Positions 35,632 to 45,127 are shown, counted from the stretch's first letter. The stretch is 64,000 bases of DNA from Pseudomonas yangonensis (GCF_009932725.1 NZ_BLJU01000001.1:1-64000), one strand, 5' to 3'. Notes: generated from the sequence alone by a model not told the origin. Translations and numbers: made by a program.

Positions 35632-35654
35632 ACACGGAATGGAGCATCTCAAAC

Positions 35655-36665
35655 ATGAAAAGACGTGATCTGATCAAGACCGCCGCAACCGGACTCGCCG
35701 CCGCCCCTCTGGCGATGGGCGCCACGTTCGCCAACGCCGCCGTCAATTTGCGTATGCAGACCTACTGGGGCAAAGAGGCCAACGACATTTTCAACGCCTT
35801 CGTCGATGACGTGAAGGTCGCCTCCAACAACGAGCTGCGCATCCGTCGTTACACCGGTAGCTCGCTGGTACCGGACGCAGAGATGTTTCAGGCCGTCGGC
35901 AAGGGCACCATCGACATGTGCCAGGGCTACGCCGGTTACTGGCCGGGCCAGCTGGATATCGCTTCGATCGAGGCAGGCCTGCCGGGCGCCTGGACCAATT
36001 ACGACGAAGCCATGTACGTGATGGAGACCAAGGGCCTGATCGGCCTGATCCGCGAAGCCTACGCCGAGCACAACGTCCACTATCTTGGCCCGATCATGGG
36101 TGGCCCCTTCGACCTGCTGACCAAGCAGCCGGTGAAGAGCCTGGACGACCTCAAGAAGATGAAGATCCGCGCGACCCCGAGCGTGGCGAAAATCCTCCAG
36201 CAGTTCGACATCCCGACCGTGTTCCTGCCCGGTTCCGAACTCTATGTCGGCCTGAGCACCGGCACCATCGACGGTGTCATCTACGCCGGTACCAACGAGT
36301 ACCTGTCGATGAAGCTCTTCGAAGCGGCCAAGTACTACACGGCATTGAACATGGTCAGCCCGGGCTATACCGACCAGATGCTGGTCAACATGGACAAGTG
36401 GAAAGGGCTGACCGACGAGCAGCGCAAGTGCATCGAGCTGGGCTACGCCAGTCACGCGAGCAAGATGCACACCTGGATGGTCAGCGGCTCGATCGATGCG
36501 TCCACCACCGGCCACTTCGAGATGAGCGCGCTGCCGCCGGAAGACTCTGCCCGTCTGCGCAAGGCCGCAGAGGTCATCTGGGAAGAGGAAGCGGCCAAGT
36601 CCGAGCGTAACAAGAAAGCCATCGACATCCTCAAGGAAGCCGCCAAGGCTACCGGGAGAGCCTGA
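35655..36665 (+). CDS. TRAP transporter substrate-binding protein (DctP), set 2
   Basis: 336 aa, Tat-type signal MKRRDLIKTAATG. It has the full DctP motif LKKMKIRATPS with the carboxylate-binding Arg at 172, unlike set 1, so an acid or zwitterion ligand is likely. Other conserved segments: YTGSSLVPDAEMFQAVGKGTIDM and VGLSTGTIDGVIY. The stop overlaps the DctQ start by one base (TGATG). Confidence 0.93.
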   Translation: MKRRDLIKTAATGLAAAPLAMGATFANAAVNLRMQTYWGKEANDIFNAFVDDVKVASNNELRIRRYTGSSLVPDAEMFQAVGKGTIDMCQGYAGYWPGQLDIASIEAGLPGAWTNYDEAMYVMETKGLIGLIREAYAEHNVHYLGPIMGGPFDLLTKQPVKSLDDLKKMKIRATPSVAKILQQFDIPTVFLPGSELYVGLSTGTIDGVIYAGTNEYLSMKLFEAAKYYTALNMVSPGYTDQMLVNMDKWKGLTDEQRKCIELGYASHASKMHTWMVSGSIDASTTGHFEMSALPPEDSARLRKAAEVIWEEEAAKSERNKKAIDILKEAAKATGRA

Positions 36666-37183
36666 TGACGGGGATATCTCGCTTGCTCGATGCAATCGAC
36701 GGGATATCCGAATTCACTGGCAAGGCCATCTCCTGGATGTGCCTTGCCATGATCGGCGTCCTCCTGTACGAAATCGCAGCTCGTTATTTTTTCCTCAGCC
36801 CGACCTCCTGGGCACACGAAAGCACCACCATGCTCTACGGCACCTTCTGCATCCTGGCCGGCGCCTATACCCACCGGCACCAGGCTCACGTGCGTAGCGA
36901 GGTGATCTATCACGTGCTGACATTACGCACCCGTGCGGCTCTCGATGTCATCACTGGTGGCGTGATGTTGGTGATCTTCAGCGTGTTCTTCTACATCGCC
37001 TGCCAGTTCGCGCTGGATTCCTGGCAGAGCCAGGAGGTGTCATCGAAGAGTACCTGGGGCGTGCCGATCTACCCGTTCAAGACCATGTTGCCGCTGGGTG
37101 TCGGCCTGGTGCTGCTGCAAAGCTTTGCGCACTGGATTCGGGATCTGCGTGTAGCTTTCAACCTGACACCCGAGAAAGCCTGA
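36665..37183 (+). CDS. TRAP transporter small membrane subunit (DctQ), set 2
   Basis: 172 aa, four helices, with the DctQ pattern ESTTMLYGTFCILAGAYTHR and a His/Arg-rich loop after it. Overlaps DctP by one base; the DctM gene follows after 157 bp that contain no other gene. Confidence 0.92.
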   Translation: MTGISRLLDAIDGISEFTGKAISWMCLAMIGVLLYEIAARYFFLSPTSWAHESTTMLYGTFCILAGAYTHRHQAHVRSEVIYHVLTLRTRAALDVITGGVMLVIFSVFFYIACQFALDSWQSQEVSSKSTWGVPIYPFKTMLPLGVGLVLLQSFAHWIRDLRVAFNLTPEKA

Positions 37184-37340
37184 AGGCCGATACCGGATCA
37201 GCCAGGGCCGTGCCTCTGCCGGCTATCGATGCTCCGGTCCGCGTCGCCGCACCTGCGGGCGCGTGTCGATCCATCCGTACCTGGCCCAACCCCGGGGCGC
37301 ACTGACGCCCGATAACGCAAGGTTTACAAAGGAATTCAAG

Positions 37341-38666
37341 GTGACAGAACTTGATCCGCTACTCGTGACCGCCGGCATGTTCGGCGCCATGTTCATCATG
37401 CTGATGCTCGGGGCGCCGCTGGCCTGGTCACTGCTCAGTGTAGGCGTGGTGTTCGCCTATTTTCTCTGGGGCACCGGTGGCCTCGAACTGCTGGCCATCA
37501 GCTCCTTCGATGCGATGGACAACTTCCTGCTGGTCGCGCTGCCCTTGTTCATCTTCATGGGATTGATGCTGGAGCGATCAGGTATCACCGACGACCTGTT
37601 CGAGATGATGAACAAGCTGATGGGCCAGATCCCCGGAGGGCTCGGTATCGGTACCGTGATCATCTGCGCACTGATCGCCGCGATGGCTGGTGTGTCCGGC
37701 GCCGCGACCGTCAGCCTGGGGGTGATCGCGCTGCCGGCCATGCTCAAGCGCGGTTATGACAAGCGACTGGTGACCGGCACCATCATGGCCGGCGGCGCGC
37801 TGGGCTTCCTGATACCGCCCAGCGTGCTGATGATCCTGTACGCCTTCCTGGCGCGGGAGTCAGTCGGCAAGCTGTTCGCCGCAGGCCTGATGCCGGGGCT
37901 GATGCTGGCCGGCATCTATATCCTTTACATCCTCATCCGCAGCCGTATCAATCCTTCGCTGGCGCCGCCCGTACCGCAGGAGCAGCGCATCGGTGCGCTC
38001 GACAAGCTCAAGTCGCTCAAGGCTCTGATCCTGCCGGGGGCGCTTATCACGACCGTGCTTTACTGCATCATCTCCGGGATCACTGCGCCGTCCGAGGCTT
38101 CGGCCATCGGCGCCTTTGGTGCGATCGTTTGCGCTGCCATCTACCGCACGCTGAGCTGGTCGATGCTCAAGGACGTGCTGATCAGCACCACTCGTCTGAT
38201 GGGGATGCTCATCTGGATCACCATCGCGGCGATCTTCTTCAGCAAGGTGTACATCGGCCTCGATGCGGGCTTCATGTTGCAGGACATCATCCAGGATGCC
38301 GACGTGTCGCCAATGTGGGTCATCATCATGATGCTGGCCTGCTACTTCGTGCTAGGCATGTTCCTCGACGATTTCGCCATTGTCTTCATCACGGTGCCGT
38401 TGTTCGTGCCGATCGTCGAGTCTCTCGGCTTCGACACCATCTGGTTCGCGGTGCTGTTCATCGTCAGCATGCAGTCGGCCTATCTGACGCCACCGTTTGG
38501 CTACAACCTTTTCTACATGCGCTCGGTGGCGCCACCCGAGATCACCATCTACGACCTGTACAAGGCTGCCATTCCCTTCATCGTGCTGCAGATCATCGGT
38601 CTCGGCTTGCTGCTGGCCTTTCCGCAGATTGCGCTCTGGCTGCCGGAAACCCTGTACGGGCCGTGA
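37341..38666 (+). CDS. TRAP transporter large membrane subunit (DctM), set 2
   Basis: 441 aa, about 12 helices. Landmarks: LVALPLFIFMGLMLERSGI, GALGFLIPPSVLMILYAFLA, MFLDDFAIVFITVPLF. The GTG at 37341 is chosen because AAAGGA lies 7 nt upstream and the protein then starts at the family N-terminus; the in-frame ATG at 37263 would add 26 atypical residues. A strong terminator follows. Confidence 0.92.
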   Translation: MTELDPLLVTAGMFGAMFIMLMLGAPLAWSLLSVGVVFAYFLWGTGGLELLAISSFDAMDNFLLVALPLFIFMGLMLERSGITDDLFEMMNKLMGQIPGGLGIGTVIICALIAAMAGVSGAATVSLGVIALPAMLKRGYDKRLVTGTIMAGGALGFLIPPSVLMILYAFLARESVGKLFAAGLMPGLMLAGIYILYILIRSRINPSLAPPVPQEQRIGALDKLKSLKALILPGALITTVLYCIISGITAPSEASAIGAFGAIVCAAIYRTLSWSMLKDVLISTTRLMGMLIWITIAAIFFSKVYIGLDAGFMLQDIIQDADVSPMWVIIMMLACYFVLGMFLDDFAIVFITVPLFVPIVESLGFDTIWFAVLFIVSMQSAYLTPPFGYNLFYMRSVAPPEITIYDLYKAAIPFIVLQIIGLGLLLAFPQIALWLPETLYGP

Positions 38667-38685
38667 GTCGATTACAGCTGCCGGC

Positions 38686-38717
38686 AAAGAAAAGGGGCCT
38701 TCGGGCCCCTTTTTCTT
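38686..38717 (+). terminator. Strong terminator after TRAP set 2
   Basis: AAAGAAAAGGGGCC (38686-38699), TTCG tetraloop (38700-38703), GGCCCCTTTTTCTTT (38704-38717). It lies 19 bp after the DctM stop and just before a convergent gene, marking the right edge of the accessory block. Confidence 0.92.
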
Positions 38718-38732
38718 TTGCAGCCGAGCGGG

Positions 38733-39272
38733 CTACGCCTGTGCCTCGTCTTGCGCTGCCTGCAAGGCTTCCAGCGCTGGTGCCGCGTAGATGCCCACTT
38801 CCACCGCCAGCTCCATCACGCGTGGCAGGTCGCTGGTGTACACCAGTACTGCCTGGAGTTCATCGTCCAGTGGCTCGCTGATATCCACCAGCGTATAGCC
38901 ACCGGTTTCCGGCGACAGCGCCGAAAGTTGCACCTGGATGCGGTTAAGCGCCTTCAGCGGCTCGGTCTTGGCCAGTTGCTTGGCCTTGAGCACGAACTGC
39001 ACCTGCGGTCCGAAGGACTCGGTGATGCGCTGGAACAGCTCTTCATAGCTGTCGGCCTGGAACAGCACGGTATCCGGCAGGCTGCCGATCACCACCCATT
39101 CGCCCAACGGGATCGGGAAGTCGTCATCGTAGTTGACGTCCGGGTTGGCGGCGAGGAAGGCGGCGGGATCGGCATAGGCCTGCGCCGCCTCGTCGGCGAT
39201 GCGCGTGATCTCGTCCTCGCTCAGGCAGCCGGAGCTAATCTTGGCTATCAATTCTTTCAGCTGGGCTTGCAT
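38733..39272 (-). CDS. Conserved hypothetical acidic protein
   Basis: 179 aa, no signal peptide or membrane segment, strongly acidic. N-terminal helices (MQAQLKELIAKISSGCLSED) precede a mixed region with EWVVIGSLPDTVLFQADSYEELF. I do not recognise a family. It reads towards the TRAP terminator and stands alone. Confidence 0.75.
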   Translation of the reverse strand: MQAQLKELIAKISSGCLSEDEITRIADEAAQAYADPAAFLAANPDVNYDDDFPIPLGEWVVIGSLPDTVLFQADSYEELFQRITESFGPQVQFVLKAKQLAKTEPLKALNRIQVQLSALSPETGGYTLVDISEPLDDELQAVLVYTSDLPRVMELAVEVGIYAAPALEALQAAQDEAQA

Positions 39273-39385
39273 CGGGGCGTTCCTGTTCGAGGGGGCGAAG
39301 GCGCGCAGGATAACAGGTCATTTTTGAAGCAGTCTTGCCAACGCTGGGAGTTTTTAAACGCAACGCCCAAACAGCGCACGCCGCC

Positions 39386-39868
39386 CTAGAAGTAGGCCAA
39401 CAGGCGACCGAGGCTCATCACCAGTAGCCAGAGCAGCAGCGACAGTGCCGCCTGAATTCGGCCGAGCAGTGGCGCGCGCCTGTCCCATTCGCTCAGCCGC
39501 GTACTCCATAGGTGGCGAAACAACAGGGCGTTGCCGATACCCATGACGATCAGCAGCAGCTTGAGCTGCAGCAGACGGTCGACTGCCAGCGGTCCGGCGT
39601 CGGCGGCGAACAGGCAGATACCGCTGCCTATCAGCAATAACAGGCCTGCCACCGCCAACGGCGTCAGCGCCCGCGACACGGCCGGCAGGGAGAAGGCGCG
39701 GCCGGCCCCGAGCAAGCGCGCGTCGAGCAGCAGCATGGGGCCAAGCAGCAGCACCAGGCCAAGCAGGTGCAACAAGTTGAACAGCGGATAGAGCAGCGCC
39801 GAACTGCGCATCTGCTCGCCCAGGGCCGAGGCTTCCAGCCAGGCCGTCCAGGCGATCAGGCTGTCCAT
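39386..39868 (-). CDS. Small four-helix membrane protein (DUF6644-like)
   Basis: 160 aa, four hydrophobic segments (about 25-50, 62-85, 98-120, 135-158). It resembles the DUF6644 type of cytochrome-b561-like small membrane proteins, but no paired heme histidines are clear. The start codon directly abuts the stop of the upstream periplasmic-protein gene, so the two form an operon. Function unknown. Confidence 0.75.
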   Translation of the reverse strand: MDSLIAWTAWLEASALGEQMRSSALLYPLFNLLHLLGLVLLLGPMLLLDARLLGAGRAFSLPAVSRALTPLAVAGLLLLIGSGICLFAADAGPLAVDRLLQLKLLLIVMGIGNALLFRHLWSTRLSEWDRRAPLLGRIQAALSLLLWLLVMSLGRLLAYF

Positions 39869-40225
39869 CTACCTGAGTTCGATGGTGCGGCCATCGATGA
39901 TGATGCGTTCGGCGCGGATCTCCGCGGTACCGTCCTTGCGTGGATAGCCGACTATGGTCACGGTCTTGCCCTCCGTCAGGTCGGCTTCCGGCAGGCCGCG
40001 TGACTGCAGGCGGCTGATCGGGGCGAGTATCACCTGCCAGGTGCGCCCGTCGTGTTCGATGCTCACGTCGGCGTGCGGGTTGCGATAGTTGACGCTCTGC
40101 AGCGGCACTTCCAGGGTCAGAGGCTGGTCCGCATCATAGGAACTCCAGCCATGATGGGCCTGGACGAAGGGGCCGGCGAGTAGCAGGCCGAGCGCGGTGG
40201 CAACGAGCAGCAGTTTCTTCAGCAT
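39869..40225 (-). CDS. Small periplasmic protein, DUF6152-like
   Basis: 118 aa from ATG 40225 (an in-frame GTG at 40234 would add three residues). Signal peptide MLKKLLLVATALGLLLAGPFVQA, then HHGWSSYDADQPLTLEV and a beta-rich OB-like body ending ERIIIDGRTIELR. Family of unknown function, usually encoded with a small membrane protein as here. Confidence 0.8.
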   Translation of the reverse strand: MLKKLLLVATALGLLLAGPFVQAHHGWSSYDADQPLTLEVPLQSVNYRNPHADVSIEHDGRTWQVILAPISRLQSRGLPEADLTEGKTVTIVGYPRKDGTAEIRAERIIIDGRTIELR

Positions 40226-40324
40226 GGCGATCACCCGGTAGGCTGATTGAACACCGGGTAAACCTAGCCCCTGTGACCGGCGCCGTGGCGCACGGGCACA
40301 TTTGGAAACAGAATGGCGCCAGCC

Positions 40325-41590
40325 TTAGCCGTAGCGCTTCTTCGCCTCGATGGCCAGGCCACTGCCGATGCTGCCGAAGGTATTGCCTTCTACGCTGCGC
40401 GCGTTGGGCAGCATCGCCGCTACGCTCTGGCGCAGGGCCGGCACGCCACTGGAGCCGCCGGTGAAGAACAGAGTATCGACCTGATCGGCAGCGATGCCGG
40501 CATCGGCCATCAGCTGGGTGAGGCTGGCGCGAATGCGCTCGAGCAGCGGCTCGATGGCGTTCTCGAACAGCGGGCGGGTCAGCTCGGCGACCAGGCCCGG
40601 CTCGACGCGCGACAGGTCGATGGCGCGCGCCTCCTGCTCGCTGAGGGCGATCTTGCTCTCTTCCACCTGCATCGCCAGCCAGTGCCCGGCGCGTTGTTCG
40701 ATCAGGCCAAAGAGCCGGTCGATGCCGGTGGCGTCGACGATGTCGTAACGCATGTTCTGTAGCGCCAGCTGGGTTTTCTGTGCGTACAGCGCGTTGATGG
40801 TGTGCCAGGTGGCCAGGTTGAGGTGGTAGCTGGTGGGCATGAAGGCGTCGCTCTTCATCCGGCTGCCGTAGCCGAACAGCGGCATCACCCCGGCCAGCGA
40901 CAGCTGCTTGTCGAAATCGGTGCCGCCGATGTGCACGCCGCCAGTGGCGAGGATGTCGTCCTGACGCTCGGCCAGCTGATGACGCTCAGGCGCCAGGCGC
41001 ACCAAGGAGAAGTCCGAGGTGCCGCCGCCGATGTCGACGATCAGCACCAGCTCCTCGCGCGCCAGGCTCGACTCGTAGTCGAAGGCCGCGGCGATGGGCT
41101 CGTACTGGAACGACACCTCCTTGAAACCGAGCTTGTGCGCCACGGCCACCAGGGTGTTCTGCGCTTCCTGATCGGCCGTCTGATCGTCGTCGACGAAGAA
41201 CACCGGGCGGCCCAGCACCACTTCCTCGAAGGCGCGTTCGGCCTGCGCTTCGGCGCGTTTTTTCAGTTCACCGATAAAGAACCCGAGCAGGTCCTTGAAG
41301 GGCAGGGCGCTGCCCAGCACGGTGGTTTCGCTTTTCAGCAGCTTGGAGCCGAGCAGGCTTTTCAGCGAGCGCATCAGGCGCCCCTCGTAACCTTCCAGAT
41401 ACTCGTGCAACGCCAGACGACCGTATACCGGGCGGCGTTCCTCGGTATTGAAGAAGATCACCGAGGGCAGGGTTATCTTGCCGTCTTCCAGGGGCAGCAG
41501 GCTGTCCTGGCCGGGACGCAGCCAGCCGACGGTGGAGTTGGAAGTGCCGAAGTCGATGCCGCAGGCGCGGGCGGGCGTAGAGAAGGACAT
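40325..41590 (-). CDS. Hsp70-family ATPase, YegD-like
   Basis: 421 aa: the Hsp70/actin nucleotide-binding fold without the usual substrate-binding and lid domains. Phosphate-1 motif ACGIDFGTSNSTVGW, phosphate-2 VLIVDIGGGTSDFSLV and adenosine motif FFTGGSSGVPALR are intact. YegD proteins are divergent Hsp70 relatives with no settled client. Start at 41590 (MSFSTPARACGIDFG). The next gene on the strand is unrelated. Confidence 0.9.
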   Translation of the reverse strand: MSFSTPARACGIDFGTSNSTVGWLRPGQDSLLPLEDGKITLPSVIFFNTEERRPVYGRLALHEYLEGYEGRLMRSLKSLLGSKLLKSETTVLGSALPFKDLLGFFIGELKKRAEAQAERAFEEVVLGRPVFFVDDDQTADQEAQNTLVAVAHKLGFKEVSFQYEPIAAAFDYESSLAREELVLIVDIGGGTSDFSLVRLAPERHQLAERQDDILATGGVHIGGTDFDKQLSLAGVMPLFGYGSRMKSDAFMPTSYHLNLATWHTINALYAQKTQLALQNMRYDIVDATGIDRLFGLIEQRAGHWLAMQVEESKIALSEQEARAIDLSRVEPGLVAELTRPLFENAIEPLLERIRASLTQLMADAGIAADQVDTLFFTGGSSGVPALRQSVAAMLPNARSVEGNTFGSIGSGLAIEAKKRYG

Positions 41591-41653
41591 GGAAACGCAG
41601 GGCCGCAAAAATGGCCGCGTATTCTATGCCAGTGCTGCGGTGGCGGCGAGTCG

Positions 41654-42628
41654 TCAGGATGGCAGATGGGTGCCGCGTTGTTTTTCCTTCCACTGGCTCC
41701 ATTCGAAGCCCAGCACCACCAGCAGTGAAAGGGCGAAGGGCAGCAGCAGATAGAACACGCGGAACACGATCAGCGCAGCCAGTACGTCGGCCGCGGGAAT
41801 TTCCGGCAGGGCAGCCAGGAAGGTCACTTCCAGCACGCCCAGACCACCCGGCGCATGGGACAGCAGGGCCAGCGAGAAGGAGGCGAGGAAGACGCCGAGC
41901 ACCACCAGATAGCCGGGGTGATTGTCGGCCGGCAGGGCGAAATAGATGATCGCCGCCGCGCATAGCAGCTCCAGCGGGCCGGCCAGCAACTGGCGGCTGA
42001 CGATAGGCAGGCGCGGATATTCCACGTGCAGCTTGCCCAGGGTCCAGGGTTTGAACTGGCGCCAGGAGCCCAGCACGTAAAGACCGACCAGGCTCAGCAG
42101 GACGCTGCCAATGATCACCGAGACCAGCGGCGTGATATTGGCCACCCGGTGAATCAGATCGGGTTGGGCGATCAACACGCAGCCGCTGGCCAGCAGGGTG
42201 CCGAGGGCGAAGGTGAAGGAGCAGAAGACGATGAGGATGCCGATTTCCTGTGGCGTCAGGCCCTTGCTGCGATAGGCGCGGTAACGCACCACCGCGCCGG
42301 AGAACACCGACGCACCGATGTTGTGAGCCAGGGCGTAGGTGGTGAACGAACACAGCGTGATGAAGCGCCAGGGAATCTTCTTGCCAAGATGGGCGATGGC
42401 GATGCGGTCGTACCAGGCCAGCGCCCAGTAGGCGCCCAGCGTGGCGGCAGCGGCCAACAGCCAGTTCATGTGAGAGATCGCTTCGAGGCTGCCCTTGATT
42501 TCGTCCAGGGAGATATTGCGCAGTTCGCGGTAGAGCAGGAAGCCAGACAGCACCACGGCACCGAGCCCGATCAGCGTCCAGATCAGGTCGCTGCGCTTCA
42601 GTTTGGGTTTGGCTTCTACGACAGACAC
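41654..42628 (-). CDS. UPF0104 / YbhN-type integral membrane protein
   Basis: 324 aa, about eight helices; the family resembles the flippase-like membrane domain of lysylphosphatidylglycerol synthases but has no synthetase domain. Family motifs: AHNIGASVFSGAVVRYRAYRSKGL and LLSHAPGGLGVLEV. The GTG at 42628 is chosen because AGGA precedes it and upstream residues are not membrane-like. The biochemical role is unknown. Confidence 0.85.
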   Translation of the reverse strand: MSVVEAKPKLKRSDLIWTLIGLGAVVLSGFLLYRELRNISLDEIKGSLEAISHMNWLLAAAATLGAYWALAWYDRIAIAHLGKKIPWRFITLCSFTTYALAHNIGASVFSGAVVRYRAYRSKGLTPQEIGILIVFCSFTFALGTLLASGCVLIAQPDLIHRVANITPLVSVIIGSVLLSLVGLYVLGSWRQFKPWTLGKLHVEYPRLPIVSRQLLAGPLELLCAAAIIYFALPADNHPGYLVVLGVFLASFSLALLSHAPGGLGVLEVTFLAALPEIPAADVLAALIVFRVFYLLLPFALSLLVVLGFEWSQWKEKQRGTHLPS

Positions 42629-42837
42629 CGCTATTCCTCGCTCACCAGGCCCGGGGTAGTGGGGCCGCATGCCTCTGACGAGGCGGCTGTTCACCGGCTT
42701 GCCGGCCGCTCGCAACGGCCGTTGGCGGATCGTGCCCGCGCGGCGCGCTGCGCAGTATCAGGGAGCCATCGCAACTACTCAACTGGCAAGCATGCAGGCA
42801 CCCTTCTGTAGTTGTGTCAGCGATTGTTCCGATACGT

Positions 42838-43275
42838 TCATATCCACGCCAGGGTCAGCGCTGCCAGCACCGCGTAGCGGCCGGCTTTGGCCAGGGTGAC
42901 GATGGCCAGGAATATCCACAGGCGTTCGCGCATCACCCCGGCGACCAGCGTCAATGGGTCGCCGATCACCGGCATCCAGCTGAGCAGCAACGACCAGCGT
43001 CCGTAACGGGCATACCAGGCCTGTGCCTGCTGCAGCCGAGCGGGGCTGACGGGAAACCAGCGCCGCTCGCGGTAATGTTCGATCGAACGCCCCAGCAGCC
43101 AGTTGACCCATGAGCCCAGCACGTTGCCCAGGGTGGCCGTCAGCAGCAGTGCCCAGAGCGGATGCTGACCCGCCAGTAGCAGGGCGACCAGCACTGCCTC
43201 GGACTGCAGTGGCAGCAATGTCGCCGCGCCGAAGGCGGAGATGAACAGGGCCGGGTAGGCAGATAGACCGAACAT
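42838..43275 (-). CDS. YqaA/DedA-type small membrane protein
   Basis: 145 aa, VTT/DedA-like (SNARE-associated family) with the LGNVLGSWVNWLLGR segment and GDPLTLVAGVMR near the C-terminus. DedA relatives are linked to membrane phospholipid transport and envelope stress; the short YqaA group is uncharacterised. It lies 33 bp after the VC0807-type gene, possibly one unit. Confidence 0.87.
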   Translation of the reverse strand: MFGLSAYPALFISAFGAATLLPLQSEAVLVALLLAGQHPLWALLLTATLGNVLGSWVNWLLGRSIEHYRERRWFPVSPARLQQAQAWYARYGRWSLLLSWMPVIGDPLTLVAGVMRERLWIFLAIVTLAKAGRYAVLAALTLAWI

Positions 43276-43308
43276 GTGCAGCGCTGCCGACCCGCAGGTC
43301 GGCGCGAC

Positions 43309-44037
43309 TCAGTGCTGCGATTCCTGACCGGTGTTGGCCATTATGTCCTCCAGGCTCAGCCCGGTCAGGCCATGAATGGTTTTCCACAGGTAGTAGAAAA
43401 TGGCCATGAGCATGATCATCGACGGAATGGCGATCATCGGATAGCTGAGCAGGGTCATGCGCCCCAGTTCGTCGTTGAACGCTTCGGTGCCGGCCGGGCT
43501 GACCACGATCCACTTGGCCAGCACGTAGTTCATGAACGAGGAGAAGAAGAAGGTGCCGCTGAGCCAGTAGGTGGCGCGCATCAGCCGCGTTTCGAAATGC
43601 TCGACGTGGCCACCCTGCTCCAGCCGATCATGGATCTTGTCGACGTTGAGCACCGTCTTGTTGAACAGCAGGGTGCGGATCAGCGGATAGCGGGTGCGGG
43701 TGGAAACCAGCACGGCGATGCCGATCAGGCCGGGAATGGCGGCTTCCTTGACGGCCAGCCACTGGGTATCCAGATGCAGCAGGCCGATGCCGCCGGTCAA
43801 CGCCACGCTGATCAGGCCGAGCAGGGCGATGAAGTTGAATTTGCGATACTTGATCAGCTCGAACGCGCCCCAACCCAGGGGGAACGCCAGGGCCAGCAGC
43901 AGCGCACCGTCGGCGCCGAGGCGATGCTCGCCACTGAGCTTCATCAGAATGAATGAGGGAATCAGGATGCTGATCGCCAGATCGATCAACGGGCGGGGCT
44001 TGTGCGTCGGGGTACGGCTGTCGGTAGTGGCGGTCAT
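43309..44037 (-). CDS. VC0807 family membrane protein
   Basis: 242 aa, six to seven helices, starting LIDLAISILIPSFILMKLSG and with a central VSTRTRYPLIRTLLFNKTVLN, typical of the VC0807 family. Function unknown. It reads in the same direction as the YqaA-type gene. Confidence 0.83.
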   Translation of the reverse strand: MTATTDSRTPTHKPRPLIDLAISILIPSFILMKLSGEHRLGADGALLLALAFPLGWGAFELIKYRKFNFIALLGLISVALTGGIGLLHLDTQWLAVKEAAIPGLIGIAVLVSTRTRYPLIRTLLFNKTVLNVDKIHDRLEQGGHVEHFETRLMRATYWLSGTFFFSSFMNYVLAKWIVVSPAGTEAFNDELGRMTLLSYPMIAIPSMIMLMAIFYYLWKTIHGLTGLSLEDIMANTGQESQH

Positions 44038-44203
44038 GGTAGCTGGAGTCTGCGTAGGAAGCCCGATGATCGCCTGCCCGGCGCGCCAGAGCTAGCCCGA
44101 CTGTCGGTTTTGAATGTGAAAAAGTATGAGCCGACAGCTTGCCGACAGGAGTCGCGCCGCGCAATGGCGCTGCTAAAGTGATGGCGAGGCTCTGGAGTCG
44201 AAC

Positions 44204-45127
44204 ATGCCGAGAATCATCCCTTTCATTTGCTTGCTGCTGAGCGCCTGGGGCCTGCCGGCGACGCCGTCCTGGGCGCGCGACTGCATTGGCCTGGTGCCGG
44301 CCGGCACCTCGGCCTATTGGGCCGAGCTGGAGGCCGGAGCGAGGCGCACCGCCGACGATCTGCAACTGCAACTCTACACTCGCGGGCCAGCACAGGAGGG
44401 CCGCGTCGAGGTGCAGCTGCAGCTGATCGAACACGTTCTTGCCCATGGCTGCAAGGCGCTGATCATCGCACCTGCCGGCGACGCCATCGACACACGTATC
44501 GCCGCTCTGCGCGCCGAAGGCATTCCTACCGTCTACGTCGATCGCAGTGTCGCCGGTGACGGCGCCTATGCGCTGGTGGCGACCGACAACTTTCTTGCCG
44601 GGCAGTTGGCCGGGCAGCAGTTGGCCGAGCGTCTCGGGCGCGGTGGTCGGGTCGGTGTATTGCGCCTGCGCCCCGGCCTGCAATCGACCGAAGAACGCGA
44701 GCGCGGCTTTCTGCTCGCAGCCCAATCGGCGGGGCTGCAGGTAGTGTTCGACAGCTATTTGGGCGATGACCGCCAGCGCATCGTCCAGGCCCTGAGCGAG
44801 CAATTACCCAGACTCGACGGCCTGTTCAGCGCCAATGGCACCAGCAGTCGCGCAACCCTGGCGGCCCTGCGCCAGCTGGGCAAGGCCGGGCAGGTAGACT
44901 TCGTCGGCTTCGACGGGGGCGAGCCGCTGCTCAGTGCTCTGCGCGAGGGACAGATCCAGGCACTGCTGCTGCAACAGCCAAAAGCCATGGGGGACCATGC
45001 GGTGCGCCTGGTGCAGCGCGCTCTGAGCGGTGAACGGGCCAGCTCGCGCCTGCAACTGCTGCTCGAACCCCGGGTAATGACCGCCAGGGATTTGGCCGAT
45101 ACGACCGCGCCTGCACAAGCTTGGTGA
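44204..45127 (+). CDS. Orphan periplasmic sugar-binding-type protein
   Basis: 307 aa. Signal peptide to about residue 25, then the ribose-binding protein fold (Peripla_BP_4): CIGLVPAGTSAYWAELEAGA, YVDRSVAGDGAYALVATDN and VGFDGGEPLLSALREGQI. No permease or ATPase is adjacent, so it may serve a remote transporter or a sensor rather than a local ABC system. Confidence 0.85.
   Translation: MPRIIPFICLLLSAWGLPATPSWARDCIGLVPAGTSAYWAELEAGARRTADDLQLQLYTRGPAQEGRVEVQLQLIEHVLAHGCKALIIAPAGDAIDTRIAALRAEGIPTVYVDRSVAGDGAYALVATDNFLAGQLAGQQLAERLGRGGRVGVLRLRPGLQSTEERERGFLLAAQSAGLQVVFDSYLGDDRQRIVQALSEQLPRLDGLFSANGTSSRATLAALRQLGKAGQVDFVGFDGGEPLLSALREGQIQALLLQQPKAMGDHAVRLVQRALSGERASSRLQLLLEPRVMTARDLADTTAPAQAW

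Noticed and set aside
28167..38666. Genomic island with integrase
   Set aside because: No integrase, transposase, tRNA end or direct repeats at either side, and base composition looks like the rest. Only a difference from the PAO1 gene order as I recall it suggests a later gain.
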